Assembly (NCBI GenBank): GCA_035294565.1
Contig: DATGKR010000104.1
Coordinates: 1 to 11,998, forward strand
Direction: 5' to 3'
Origin: DATGKR01 sp035294565
GTDB lineage: Bacteria; Actinomycetota; Acidimicrobiia; Acidimicrobiales; Palsa-688
DNA: 11,998 nt
In this document: positions 1-6,918 of the stretch, piece by piece
Numbering within the stretch: position 1 is the stretch's first letter
How the letters are laid out: each line of letters begins with the position of its first letter
Position numbers and translations under genes: made by a program
Notes under the pieces: generated by a model
What the model was told of the DNA's origin: nothing
The model's database searches: none
What the model saw: only the letters and a program-made list of their open reading frames with translations

Positions 1-7
1 TGGGCAT
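1..7 (-). CDS. Start of next pilus gene, probably pilC (5' fragment only)
   Basis: The last codon of pilT and its stop form the sequence TGATG on the minus strand, so an ATG at 7-5 overlaps the TGA at 9-7. Only ATG CCC and one further base lie inside the window, giving Met-Pro. Overlapping stop/start codons of this kind are typical of translationally coupled genes in an operon. In type IV pilus clusters ordered pilB-pilT, the next gene is usually pilC, the inner-membrane platform protein, and many PilC proteins begin Met-Pro. Identity as pilC is inference from order alone; nothing of the protein itself can be seen. Confidence 0.4.
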
Positions 8-1566
8 CAGCGGGCTCCGGCGATCAGTCGACGTAGGTCTTCTTCGTTGTGGCAGCGCTCCAGGGCGACGTCGAGGGCGATCGTCGACGAGCGGACCAGC
101 TCGGCGAGCGCCTGGTCCATCGTCTGCATGCCGAACTTCCCCCCGGCCTGCATGGCGCTGTAGATCTGGTGGGTCTTGCCCTCCCGTATGAGGTTGCGGA
201 CGGCGGGGGTGGCTACCAGCACCTCGCACGCCGCGACGCGGCCCCGTCCGGTCGCCCGGGGGAGCAGCTGCTGGGTGACGATCGCCTGCAGCGCCGACGC
301 GAGCTGGACGCGGATCTGCTGCTGCTGGTGCGCCGGGAAGACGTCGATCACCCGGTCGACCGACTGGGGTGCGTCCTGGGTGTGCAGCGTGCCGAACACG
401 AGGTGGCCGGTCTCCGCCGCGGTGAGAGCCGTGGAGATGGTCTCGAGGTCGCGCATCTCGCCGACGAGGATCACGTCGGGGTCTTGGCGCAGGACGTGCT
501 TGAGCGCGGAGGCGAAGGACTTGGTGTCCTCCCCCACCTCCCTCTGGTTGACAACCGACCGCTTGTGCGTGTGGACGAACTCGATTGGGTCCTCGACGGT
601 CATGATGTGGCAGGCGTTCCGAGTGTTGACCATGTCGATGACCGACGCCAGCGTGGTCGATTTGCCCGAGCCGGTCGGCCCGGTGACCAGCACCAGCCCT
701 CTCGGCAGGTCGGCGAAGCTTCCCACCACCGCGGGAATCCCCAGCTTCTCGAGCGGGGTTATCTGGAAGGGGATGGCCCGCAGAACGGCGCCGACGGCGT
801 CGCGCTGCACGAACACGTTCAGCCGGAACCTCCCCACGTTGGGCACGAGGTGGGACGTGTCGAGCTCGAGGTCCTCCTCGAACTTCTCCCGCTGGCGCTG
901 GGTGAGGATGGCGTAGATCATCCGGCGTAGATCGGAGGGGGTGAGCACAGGGTGGTGGTCGAGGGCCCGGATCGCGCCGTCGACGCGCACGCAGGGAGGA
1001 AGGCCGCTGGTCACGTGCAGGTCGGAGGCGCCCAGCTCGACCATCTCGGCGAGCAGGTCGTTCAGGTGCAGCTCGATCGGCGGCAGGCCGTCCTCCCCGG
1101 CCACCGAAGCGGCCTCCTGGGGCCGAGCGTCTTCGACGCCGTAGAGCACCTCTATGGCCAACGAGATGTCCGAGCTGGCGGCGAGCACCGGCCTCACGAC
1201 CCAGCCGGTCTCGCCGGCGATGGACTGCACGGCCTCCTGGTCGGTCGGGTTCTCCATTGCGACGGTGAGCTCGTTGCCGCTCATCCCCACGGCCACCGCC
1301 CGCAGCCGCTGGCACATGGCGACCGGCAGCATGCCGCCGAGGATCGCCGGGATGGGTTCGGTGTCGGGGTCCCACACGGAGAAGCCCAGCTGGTCCCCGA
1401 CGGCGGCGACCAGGTCCCGCTCGGCGACCAGCCCCTCCGCCGAGAGCAGCTTGGCGAGCGGGACGCCGCTCTCCGACTCCTGGATCAGCGCCTGTTCGAG
1501 CACGTCCCGGGAAAGGACCTTCCGGGCTACGAGGAACTCACCTATGGCTCGCGAGGTGGACAGCAT
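7..1566 (-). CDS. pilT: Type IV pilus retraction ATPase PilT with an added MshEN-type N-terminal domain
   Basis: A 519-residue secretion ATPase that would power pilus retraction at the cytoplasmic base of the pilus. The C-terminal two thirds carry the full motor signature: Walker A GPTGSGKST at residues 296-304, Asp box VEDPIE at 324-329, Walker B ILVGEMRD at 366-373 and His box TGHLVFGTLHT at 386-396. The PilT-specific AIRNLIRE-type motif is present as AVRNLIREGK at 455-464, and the C-terminal zinc tetracysteine of PilB is absent, so this is a PilT. Residues 1 to about 142 are an extra domain resembling the PilB/GspE N-terminal (MshEN) domain. It aligns with the N-terminus of the neighbouring PilB, and it explains why the protein is some 150 residues longer than the roughly 345-residue proteobacterial PilT. 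ATG start 49 nt after the pilB stop, with only a weak purine stretch upstream (GAAAGAG). Family assignment is firm; the role of the extra domain is unknown. Confidence 0.95.
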   Translation of the reverse strand: MLSTSRAIGEFLVARKVLSRDVLEQALIQESESGVPLAKLLSAEGLVAERDLVAAVGDQLGFSVWDPDTEPIPAILGGMLPVAMCQRLRAVAVGMSGNELTVAMENPTDQEAVQSIAGETGWVVRPVLAASSDISLAIEVLYGVEDARPQEAASVAGEDGLPPIELHLNDLLAEMVELGASDLHVTSGLPPCVRVDGAIRALDHHPVLTPSDLRRMIYAILTQRQREKFEEDLELDTSHLVPNVGRFRLNVFVQRDAVGAVLRAIPFQITPLEKLGIPAVVGSFADLPRGLVLVTGPTGSGKSTTLASVIDMVNTRNACHIMTVEDPIEFVHTHKRSVVNQREVGEDTKSFASALKHVLRQDPDVILVGEMRDLETISTALTAAETGHLVFGTLHTQDAPQSVDRVIDVFPAHQQQQIRVQLASALQAIVTQQLLPRATGRGRVAACEVLVATPAVRNLIREGKTHQIYSAMQAGGKFGMQTMDQALAELVRSSTIALDVALERCHNEEDLRRLIAGAR

Positions 1567-1615
1567 GACAACTCTTTCGGTCGGGGCCGGCGGGCGCTGT
1601 AGCGCGGCTGGACGG

Positions 1616-3343
1616 TCAGGCGATAACCCGCAGAATCTCCTCGATCGAGGTCATCCCCTGGGCGACTTCGACCATTCCGGCCTGGCGGAGGGTGAGCATC
1701 CCCTGGGCGATGGCGACCTTGCGGATCTCGTCGGTGTGGCCCCGTTCGACTATCAGCCGCTCGACTTCCTCGGTGACCTGGAGGACCTCGTGCACCGCGA
1801 AACGGCCGTAGTAGCCGGTCCCCCCGCACGCTCCGCAGCCCTTCGCCCGGAAGACGTGGAAGTCGGGGTCGAGGCCGCCGAGGCGCTCGAAGTCCCAGCC
1901 GACCGCGGTCAGCTCGGCCCTCTCCGGCCGGTAGGCCTGCTTGCAGCGGGCGCAGAGCCGGCGGGCGAGCCGCTGGGCGACGATGCAGTCGATGGAGCTT
2001 CCGACGAGGAACGGCTCGACGCCCATCTCGACCAGCCGGCTCGGCGTGGAAGCGGCGTCGTTGGTGTGCAGGGTGCTCAGCACGAGGTGGCCGGTGAGGG
2101 CCGCTTCGACTGCTATGACGGCTGTCTCGCGGTCGCGGATCTCCCCCACGAGCACCACGTCGGGGTCGGACCGCAGGATGCTGCGCAGGGCGGCGGCGAA
2201 GGTCAGGCCGGCCTTCACGTTCACCTGGACCTGGTTGATGCCCGGAAGCTGGTACTCGACCGGGTCCTCGACGGTGATGACGTTCTTGGTCTCGTCGTTG
2301 ACGATGTTGAGGGTGGCGTAGAGGGTCGTCGACTTGCCCGAGCCGGTAGGCCCGGTGACGAGGATCGTGCCGTAGGGCTTCATGTACGACTCCTCGTAGC
2401 GGGCCATGTTCTCGGGGAGGAAGCCGAGGTCGGTCAACCGGAGCAGGGCGGTCGACTTGTCGAGGACCCGCATGACCACCTTCTCGCCGTGGACGGTGGG
2501 CAGCGTCGCCACGCGCAGGTCGACGGCCCGGCCGTTGATCACCGTGTTGATGCGGCCGTCCTGGGGGACGCGCCGCTCGGCGATGTTGATGTCGGCCATC
2601 ACCTTGAGGCGGCTGACGATGCCCGACTGGATGTTCTTCGGTGGCCTCATGACGTCGTGGAGGACGCCGTCGATCCTGAAACGGACCCGGAGGTCGTGCT
2701 CGCCGGGCTCCACGTGGATGTCCGATGCCCGGTCGGCGATCGCCTGGCTGATCAGGAGGTTGACCAGCTTCACGATCGGGGACTCCTGGTTCACCTCCCG
2801 GATGGAGGCCAGCTGCACATCCGGCTCGAAGCTGCTGGCCGCCTCTGCCGAGACGTTCTCGGCGTCGCTCATCACCCGGTGGTGCTTGGTGATCGCCTCC
2901 AGGATGGAAGAGCTGGTGGCGACCGCGATCCGAAGCTCGGCGCCGGTGACCGTGCGGATGTCGTCCACGGCGAAGACGTTCGACGGGTCCGCCATCGCCA
3001 CGATCAGCCGTCCCTCGATCCAGCCGATCGGCAGCGCCAGGTAACGGCGGGCCATCGAGTCGCTGATCAGCCGGGCGGCAGCGGCGTCGACGGGGTAGTC
3101 GGCGAGGTCGACGTACTCCAGTTTGAGGTGGGCGGCCAGGGTGGCGACGAGGTCCGGCTCGGTGACCAGCTCGTCGTCGATGAGGATCCTCGTCAGGCTC
3201 TGCCCGCGCACGGACCGGGCGATCAGAGCCTGCTCGAGTGCTTCCTGCGATAGCAGGCCGCCGGCTACGAGGAGGGTCCCGAGCCTCTCGTCGTCGCTCG
3301 GGCCTGCCGTCCCCGTGCCAGCCGCTGGGGCAGTGGCTGTCAC
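1616..3343 (-). CDS. pilB: Type IV pilus assembly (extension) ATPase PilB
   Basis: A 575-residue GspE/PilB-family hexameric ATPase expected to drive pilin polymerisation at the inner-membrane platform. Residues about 18-155 form the MshEN (GspE N-terminal) domain, beginning with an RLG motif at 20-22. The motor domain has Walker A GPTGSGKST at 331-339, Asp box VEDPVEY at 358-364, Walker B VVLVGEIRD at 396-404 and His box TGHLVLSTLHT at 417-427. A zinc-binding tetracysteine follows, with C464 and C467 (LCARC) and C503 and C506 (GCGAC), which separates PilB from PilT. Length is normal for PilB. GTG start (MTATAP) lies 12 nt after the stop of the DUF4388 gene with no clear Shine-Dalgarno, so translation probably depends on coupling. 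The first about 17 residues are low-complexity Ala/Gly/Thr. Confidence 0.96.
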   Translation of the reverse strand: MTATAPAAGTGTAGPSDDERLGTLLVAGGLLSQEALEQALIARSVRGQSLTRILIDDELVTEPDLVATLAAHLKLEYVDLADYPVDAAAARLISDSMARRYLALPIGWIEGRLIVAMADPSNVFAVDDIRTVTGAELRIAVATSSSILEAITKHHRVMSDAENVSAEAASSFEPDVQLASIREVNQESPIVKLVNLLISQAIADRASDIHVEPGEHDLRVRFRIDGVLHDVMRPPKNIQSGIVSRLKVMADINIAERRVPQDGRINTVINGRAVDLRVATLPTVHGEKVVMRVLDKSTALLRLTDLGFLPENMARYEESYMKPYGTILVTGPTGSGKSTTLYATLNIVNDETKNVITVEDPVEYQLPGINQVQVNVKAGLTFAAALRSILRSDPDVVLVGEIRDRETAVIAVEAALTGHLVLSTLHTNDAASTPSRLVEMGVEPFLVGSSIDCIVAQRLARRLCARCKQAYRPERAELTAVGWDFERLGGLDPDFHVFRAKGCGACGGTGYYGRFAVHEVLQVTEEVERLIVERGHTDEIRKVAIAQGMLTLRQAGMVEVAQGMTSIEEILRVIA

Positions 3344-3355
3344 GGCCGGTGGGTG

Positions 3356-4435
3356 CTAGTTGCGGACCGACGACAGGAACTTGAGCAGCAGGCCGCGGTT
3401 GATCGGCTCCTCGGCCGGCTGCTCCTCGGCAGCCTGGTCCTCGGCGTCCTCCCCCGCTTCGGATTCCGCCGGCGCGGGGTCGGCCTGCCAGGCCTCCATG
3501 GCTGCGAGCTCGTGCTCGGGCCAGGGCCCCCGGTCCGCCAGCCCGTCGACCGGGGCGGGCTCGACGTCCTCCTCCCCGTCCATCTGGGAGGCGACCTCGG
3601 CGAGGACGGCCTGGAGGGCCGCCTTGGGATCCTCGTCGTTGCCGGCGTCCCCGTCGAACGCGGTGAGGTCGTCTTCGGCGCCGCCTTCCGCGGCGCCAGC
3701 CAGGGCGGAGCCGTTCTCGGAGAGGTCCCGGTCGACGTCGACGATCATGGCGCGCAGCGCGGCGTAGTGGTCCCCTTCGGGCTCGTCCCCGTCGGGCTCG
3801 TCCCGAGCGGCGCCGTCGACGTCAGCGACGACGTCGAAACGGTCCCCGAGCTCCTCGGCGGGCGCGTAGGCGATGTACGGCCCCTCCTCGGGCTCAGCGA
3901 CCTCGACGAGATGAGACTCGACGAGCCCCTTGAGGGCCTTGCACCCGTCGAACTCGCCGAGCTCGCGCATCTCGAGCACCTGCCCGACGGTGCGGCCTTC
4001 CCCGACGGCGACCACGAGCGACCACTGGTCGGCGTCCAGGCTGACGGTGTCGCAAGGGGCTTCGGGTGCCAGCGACACCCGGTGGGAAAGCGACGGCACG
4101 ACGGCCACGATCTCGCCCCATTCGGCCAGACGCTCCTGGGCCTTCTCCAGGGAGGGCCCGACCCCGGCTGGGGGGTCGACCGGGTGGCCGCCACCGGCCG
4201 TGCCCACGTCGTCGAAGTCGAAGTCTCCGGACTCGTTGCGCAGTAGCTGGAAGACCGCTTCGACCGGGTCCTGGCTGCGCCCCACCTCCAGCCCGGCGAT
4301 CGACCCGCCGGCGAAGCGGAGGCGTCCCTCGACGTGAGGGCCCCGGACGCGGAGATCGCCGCTCTTGGCCGTCTCCCCGAGGAAGGTCAGGACCTCGGGC
4401 AGGGCGACGGTTTGGAGAGAACCTTTGAAGGACAC
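3356..4435 (-). CDS. DUF4388 (PATAN-like) domain protein of the pilus operon, putative motor regulator
   Basis: 359 residues. Residues 1 to about 120 (SFKGSLQTVALPEVLTFLG, later SGDLRVRG and GRLRFAGGSIAGLE) look like the DUF4388 domain, also known as PATAN or PatA-like N-terminal. Residues about 132-180 look like the winged-helix-like segment that often follows it. From about 185 to 345 the chain is very acidic and probably disordered, interrupted by two similar predicted helices: AALRAMIVDVDRDL (225-238) and AALQAVLAEVASQM (272-285). It ends in a basic/hydrophobic tail, PINRGLLLKFLSSVRN. No signal peptide or membrane segment, so cytoplasmic. GTG start with an excellent GGAGG 7 nt upstream. 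It is the first gene of the pilus block, 12 nt from pilB. Cyanobacterial PATAN-CheY proteins such as PixE are reported to bind PilB, so motor control is a plausible role, but this protein has no receiver domain and its function is inferred. Confidence 0.8.
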   Translation of the reverse strand: MSFKGSLQTVALPEVLTFLGETAKSGDLRVRGPHVEGRLRFAGGSIAGLEVGRSQDPVEAVFQLLRNESGDFDFDDVGTAGGGHPVDPPAGVGPSLEKAQERLAEWGEIVAVVPSLSHRVSLAPEAPCDTVSLDADQWSLVVAVGEGRTVGQVLEMRELGEFDGCKALKGLVESHLVEVAEPEEGPYIAYAPAEELGDRFDVVADVDGAARDEPDGDEPEGDHYAALRAMIVDVDRDLSENGSALAGAAEGGAEDDLTAFDGDAGNDEDPKAALQAVLAEVASQMDGEEDVEPAPVDGLADRGPWPEHELAAMEAWQADPAPAESEAGEDAEDQAAEEQPAEEPINRGLLLKFLSSVRN

Positions 4436-4442
4436 GATGAAA

Positions 4443-4447
4443 CCTCC
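4443..4447 (-). promoter_or_regulatory. Strong ribosome binding site of the DUF4388 gene
   Basis: The minus strand reads GGAGG followed by a 7-nt spacer (TTTCATC) and then the GTG start codon at 4435. This is the clearest Shine-Dalgarno in the window and fixes the GTG as the start. The downstream pilB and pilT have weak or no such sites, which fits a first gene of an operon followed by coupled genes. Confidence 0.8.
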
Positions 4448-4473
4448 GATGACGACTGGTTGCTGTCATATCG

Positions 4474-4491
4474 GCCCGCTCCGCAGCGGGC
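4474..4491 (-). other. Perfect inverted repeat/hairpin between aroE and the pilus genes
   Basis: GCCCGCT, a 4-nt loop, then AGCGGGC form a perfect 7-bp stem. On the transcribed strand it is followed by CGATATGACAGC with no run of T, so it is not a canonical intrinsic terminator. It could be a Rho-independent-like attenuator without a U-tract, as is often proposed in GC-rich actinobacteria, a protein-binding operator, or a structural element of the pilus mRNA leader. The stem is seen directly; its function is unknown. Confidence 0.5.
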
Positions 4492-4551
4492 TGAAGCGCG
4501 CAAAGCGGGAAAGCGACGCTTCTGGGCCCATTCGTGGAACGGTGGGCTGAA

Positions 4552-5415
4552 CTAGTCGCCGCGGTGGGCGAGAGCCCCGAGCGCGGCCGCAGACATGGCG
4601 TCGACCGGCGGTTCGCGCCCTGTCCACAGCTGCACCTGCCGGGCGGCCTGGTGGATGAGCATGCCCAGCCCGTTGGAGCGGGCCGCTCCCCTTTGGCGGG
4701 CCGCCTGAAGGAGCGGGGTGCTGACAGGGGCGTAGACGAGGTCGACCACGAAGTGCGACGGGCCGATCCACTCCGCGTCGAGGTCGAAGGGCAGCCCGCC
4801 GCCGTCCATGCCGACCGGCGTGGCGTTGACCACCAGGTCCGCCCCGCCGAGCGCGTCCCTCAGGGACGCCGGTTCGGCCGAGCTCCCCGGCGGCCCGGCG
4901 AGCGACGCGCACGACGCTGCGCGCTCGCGGTCGCGGGCGACGACGACCACCGCCGCGGCACCCGCTCGCCCGAGCGCCAGGGTGACGGCGCGGGCGGCGC
5001 CGCCGGCGCCGAGCACCACGCAGGCTTTTCCGGCTGGGTCGAAGCCGTCGTCTGCGAGAGCGTCGAGGAAGCCGGCTCCGTCGGTCGACTCGCCGAGGAG
5101 CTCCGAACCCGACCAGGCCACCGTGTTGACCACCCCCAAGACCGCGGCGACCGGTCCGAGGCGGTCCACCGCCCTGGCCGCGTCGGCTTTGTGGGGCATG
5201 GTCACCGACAGTCCCCCCAGCGACAGAGTCCGCACCGCATCGACCGCTTTTTGTCCAAATCCTTCTCGCACGTGGAAGGCGACGTAGACCCAGTCGAGGC
5301 CGAGGGCGGCAAAAGCGGCGTTGTGCAGGGCCGGGGACAAAGAGTGGGCGACCGGGTCGCCGATCACCCCCGCCACCCTGGTCGTCGCGCTCAGCAGAGG
5401 TTGGCTGCCCGGCAC
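4552..5415 (-). CDS. aroE: Shikimate dehydrogenase
   Basis: 287 residues. Catalyses NADPH-dependent reduction of 3-dehydroshikimate to shikimate in the chorismate (aromatic amino acid) pathway, in the cytoplasm. Shikimate-site motifs are visible: SLSPALHN at 25-32, SVTMPHK at 70-76 with catalytic Lys76, VNTV at 96-99, and STDGAGF at 110-116 with catalytic Asp112. The dinucleotide fold follows, with GAGGAARA at 136-143, NATPVGM at 197-203, YAPVSTPLL at 228-236 and GMLIHQA at 251-257. The usual Asn of NVT and of NTDG is Ser here; I recall the SVT variant from actinobacterial AroE, so I do not treat it as loss of function. The GTG start at 5415 overlaps the end of mltG by 25 nt. In-frame GTG codons at 5376 and 5367, just before the conserved AGVIGDP stretch, are alternatives that would remove the overlap. 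Confidence 0.95.
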   Translation of the reverse strand: MPGSQPLLSATTRVAGVIGDPVAHSLSPALHNAAFAALGLDWVYVAFHVREGFGQKAVDAVRTLSLGGLSVTMPHKADAARAVDRLGPVAAVLGVVNTVAWSGSELLGESTDGAGFLDALADDGFDPAGKACVVLGAGGAARAVTLALGRAGAAAVVVVARDRERAASCASLAGPPGSSAEPASLRDALGGADLVVNATPVGMDGGGLPFDLDAEWIGPSHFVVDLVYAPVSTPLLQAARQRGAARSNGLGMLIHQAARQVQLWTGREPPVDAMSAAALGALAHRGD

Positions 5416-6500
5416 TGCTGCTTCAGGCTGTAGAAGCCGGACGCGGTCGACGCGAAACCGAGCTTCCCGTCAGGGTTGATCTCGACGAAGTAGAGGTAGT
5501 CGGTGCTCGGCGGATCCGCGGCGGCCTGCAGGGACGCCAGACCGGGGTTGGAGATCGGCGTGGGAGGCAGCCCCTTGTTCGTCCGGGTGTTGTACGGGCT
5601 CGGCTGGTCCAGCTCTGCTGGGGTCGGCTGCAACGTGGGGTCGTTGAGGCGCAGATAGTACGTCTGGGTGGAGTCGGCGCCGAGCGGCATCCCCGCCTTC
5701 AGGCGGTTGTAGATCGCGCTCGCCACGGGCCCCCGGTCGGCGGCCAGCTTCGCCTCGCGCTCGACTATCGACGCCACGGTGATCACCTGGTACGGGGTGT
5801 AGCCGAGGCGGGCCGCCGCCGCGTCCAGCCCCAGCTCCTGGGCCCGCTGGTCGAACGCGCCGATCATCTCCTCCAACAGGTCGTCGACAGGCTCGCCCTG
5901 GCGGACCTGGTAGGTGGCCGGGAAGAGGAGGCCCTCCAGGTTGTTCACCCCTGGAGGCTCGTAGGGGCTGCGCACCGCCCCGCTGCTGGCAGCGGCGAGG
6001 AACGCCTGGGCGGAGATCCCTATTCCGGGCAGGGCCCCGACCGCCCGGGCGATGTCGGCGACGGTGTAGCCCTCCGGGATCACCAGTTTTGCGGTCGGCA
6101 CCACCGGTCCTGTCTCGAGCGCCTTGACCGCCGCCGAGTAGGGCGAGTTCCTGGGCAGACGGTAGGTCCCCGGGTAGAGGGGGCCGTCGCCGCGCAGCCG
6201 CACGTACCAGGCGAATAGCGTCCCGTCGTGCACGACGCCGGCTGCGGCGAGGAGGCTGCCGATCCTGCTCGTCGAGGCGCCCGGCGGGATCACCACCGTC
6301 ACGTCGGGTCCGCGCCGGCCGGAGGGGTTGATCTGGTTGTCCGCCCACAGCAGCCCCCCGCCGGCGACGATGACGACGATCGCCGCGGCGATGGCGACGG
6401 TCAGTAGCAGCGGCCTGCGTCTGTCCCTCCGGGGGGAGGGGGGTTCCCCGTCGACGACGGGCCAGTCGAGGTCCTCCAACGGGGGCCGATCAGTCGACAC
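5391..6500 (-). CDS. mltG: Endolytic murein transglycosylase MltG (YceG family)
   Basis: 369 residues. Cleaves nascent peptidoglycan glycan strands and is thought to set their length, acting at the outer face of the cytoplasmic membrane. A proline- and arginine-rich cytoplasmic N-terminus (1-30) precedes one transmembrane helix at about 31-53, then a LysM-like region and the YceG catalytic domain. Motifs: LEGLLFPATY at 188-197, ASIVERE at 243-249 with the catalytic Glu at 247 (equivalent to E218 of E. coli MltG), YNRLKAGMPLGADSTQTYYL at 264-283, and SPYNTRTNKGLPPTPISNPG at 301-320. The C-terminus is unusual: the common Gly-His-x-Phe and Glu-His segments are replaced by LGFASTASGFYS, and the protein ends in CRAANLC. 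GTG start overlaps the ruvX stop by 11 nt. Confidence 0.95.
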   Translation of the reverse strand: MSTDRPPLEDLDWPVVDGEPPSPRRDRRRPLLLTVAIAAAIVVIVAGGGLLWADNQINPSGRRGPDVTVVIPPGASTSRIGSLLAAAGVVHDGTLFAWYVRLRGDGPLYPGTYRLPRNSPYSAAVKALETGPVVPTAKLVIPEGYTVADIARAVGALPGIGISAQAFLAAASSGAVRSPYEPPGVNNLEGLLFPATYQVRQGEPVDDLLEEMIGAFDQRAQELGLDAAAARLGYTPYQVITVASIVEREAKLAADRGPVASAIYNRLKAGMPLGADSTQTYYLRLNDPTLQPTPAELDQPSPYNTRTNKGLPPTPISNPGLASLQAAADPPSTDYLYFVEINPDGKLGFASTASGFYSLKQQCRAANLC

Positions 6501-6918
6501 GGTTGACCTCCATCCAGGTCTGGAGGATCAGCGCGGCGGCGGTCTGGTCGACCACCTGCCTCTGGCGGCGGGTGTTGCGCCCGGCGCGGCGCAGCGCTGC
6601 CGAGGCCGCTGCAGTTGTCAGCCTCTCGTCGACGGTGTGCACGTCGACGGGGAGCGACGCTCGCATCTCCTCCACCTCGGCCAGGACCCGCCTGGCCGCA
6701 GGGCCGTGCTCCCCGGACAGCGAGACGGGCAGCCCGACCACGACCCCCACCGCCCGGTACTCGGCCACGACCGAGGCTAGCGCCTGGTGGTCGGCGGCCC
6801 GGTCGGCGCCCCGGGCGACCACGCCCACGCCCGTGGCGACCGTGCGGTCCTCGTCGCTCACCGCCAACCCGATCCGGCGGGACCCCAGGTCCACGCCGAC
6901 CAGACGCCCGCGGGTCAA
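6490..6918 (-). CDS. ruvX: RuvX/YqgF family RNase H-fold nuclease
   Basis: 142 residues, normal for the family. The family is annotated as a putative pre-16S rRNA nuclease and Holliday junction resolvase; in Mycobacterium and E. coli homologues, roles in rRNA maturation and junction processing have been reported. Conserved acidic residues of the RNase H fold are visible: Asp10 in GVDLGSRRIGLAVSD, Glu98 in VHTVDERLTT, and Asp124 in VDQTAAALILQTWM. VVGLPVSLSG at 60-69 matches the family GLP motif. The start is TTG, in a TTGA overlap with the alaS stop codon, which suggests coupled translation. The next possible starts lie past the conserved first strand, so TTG is preferred. Confidence 0.93.
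   Translation of the reverse strand: MTRGRLVGVDLGSRRIGLAVSDEDRTVATGVGVVARGADRAADHQALASVVAEYRAVGVVVGLPVSLSGEHGPAARRVLAEVEEMRASLPVDVHTVDERLTTAAASAALRRAGRNTRRQRQVVDQTAAALILQTWMEVNRVD

Larger units (their letters stand above)
4436..4551 (-). promoter_or_regulatory. Leader/promoter region of the pilus gene block
   Basis: This 116-bp gap between aroE and the DUF4388 gene is the longest non-coding stretch inside the minus-strand run and separates housekeeping genes from pilus genes, so a pilus promoter is expected here. I could not find a convincing -35/-10 pair. The best -10-like stretch is GATATGAC on the minus strand at about 4473-4466, with no good -35 at standard spacing. The region also contains a perfect hairpin (listed separately) and a second weaker pairing, GCCCA with TGGGC, just after the aroE stop. 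No riboswitch fold was recognised; a class I cyclic di-GMP riboswitch was considered and not supported. Confidence 0.35.

Noticed and set aside
1154..3253. A 699-codon open frame on the plus strand, opposite pilB and part of pilT
   Set aside because: Antisense shadow of conserved ATPase genes; the translation is low-complexity and resembles no family I know.
4474..4491. Intrinsic terminator after aroE
   Set aside because: The stem is perfect but no T-rich tract follows on the transcribed strand; kept only as a hairpin of unknown role.
4436..4551. Possible class I cyclic di-GMP riboswitch before the pilus genes
   Set aside because: The final CCGATATG faintly recalls the end of that motif, but the conserved GNRA loop, the receptor and the overall pairing could not be found, and the space is tight.
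5080..5210. Loss of function in AroE because Asn of NVT and of NTDG is Ser
   Set aside because: The catalytic Lys76 and Asp112 and the VNT Asn97 are present, and I recall the SVT variant from Mycobacterium AroE, so this looks like family variation.
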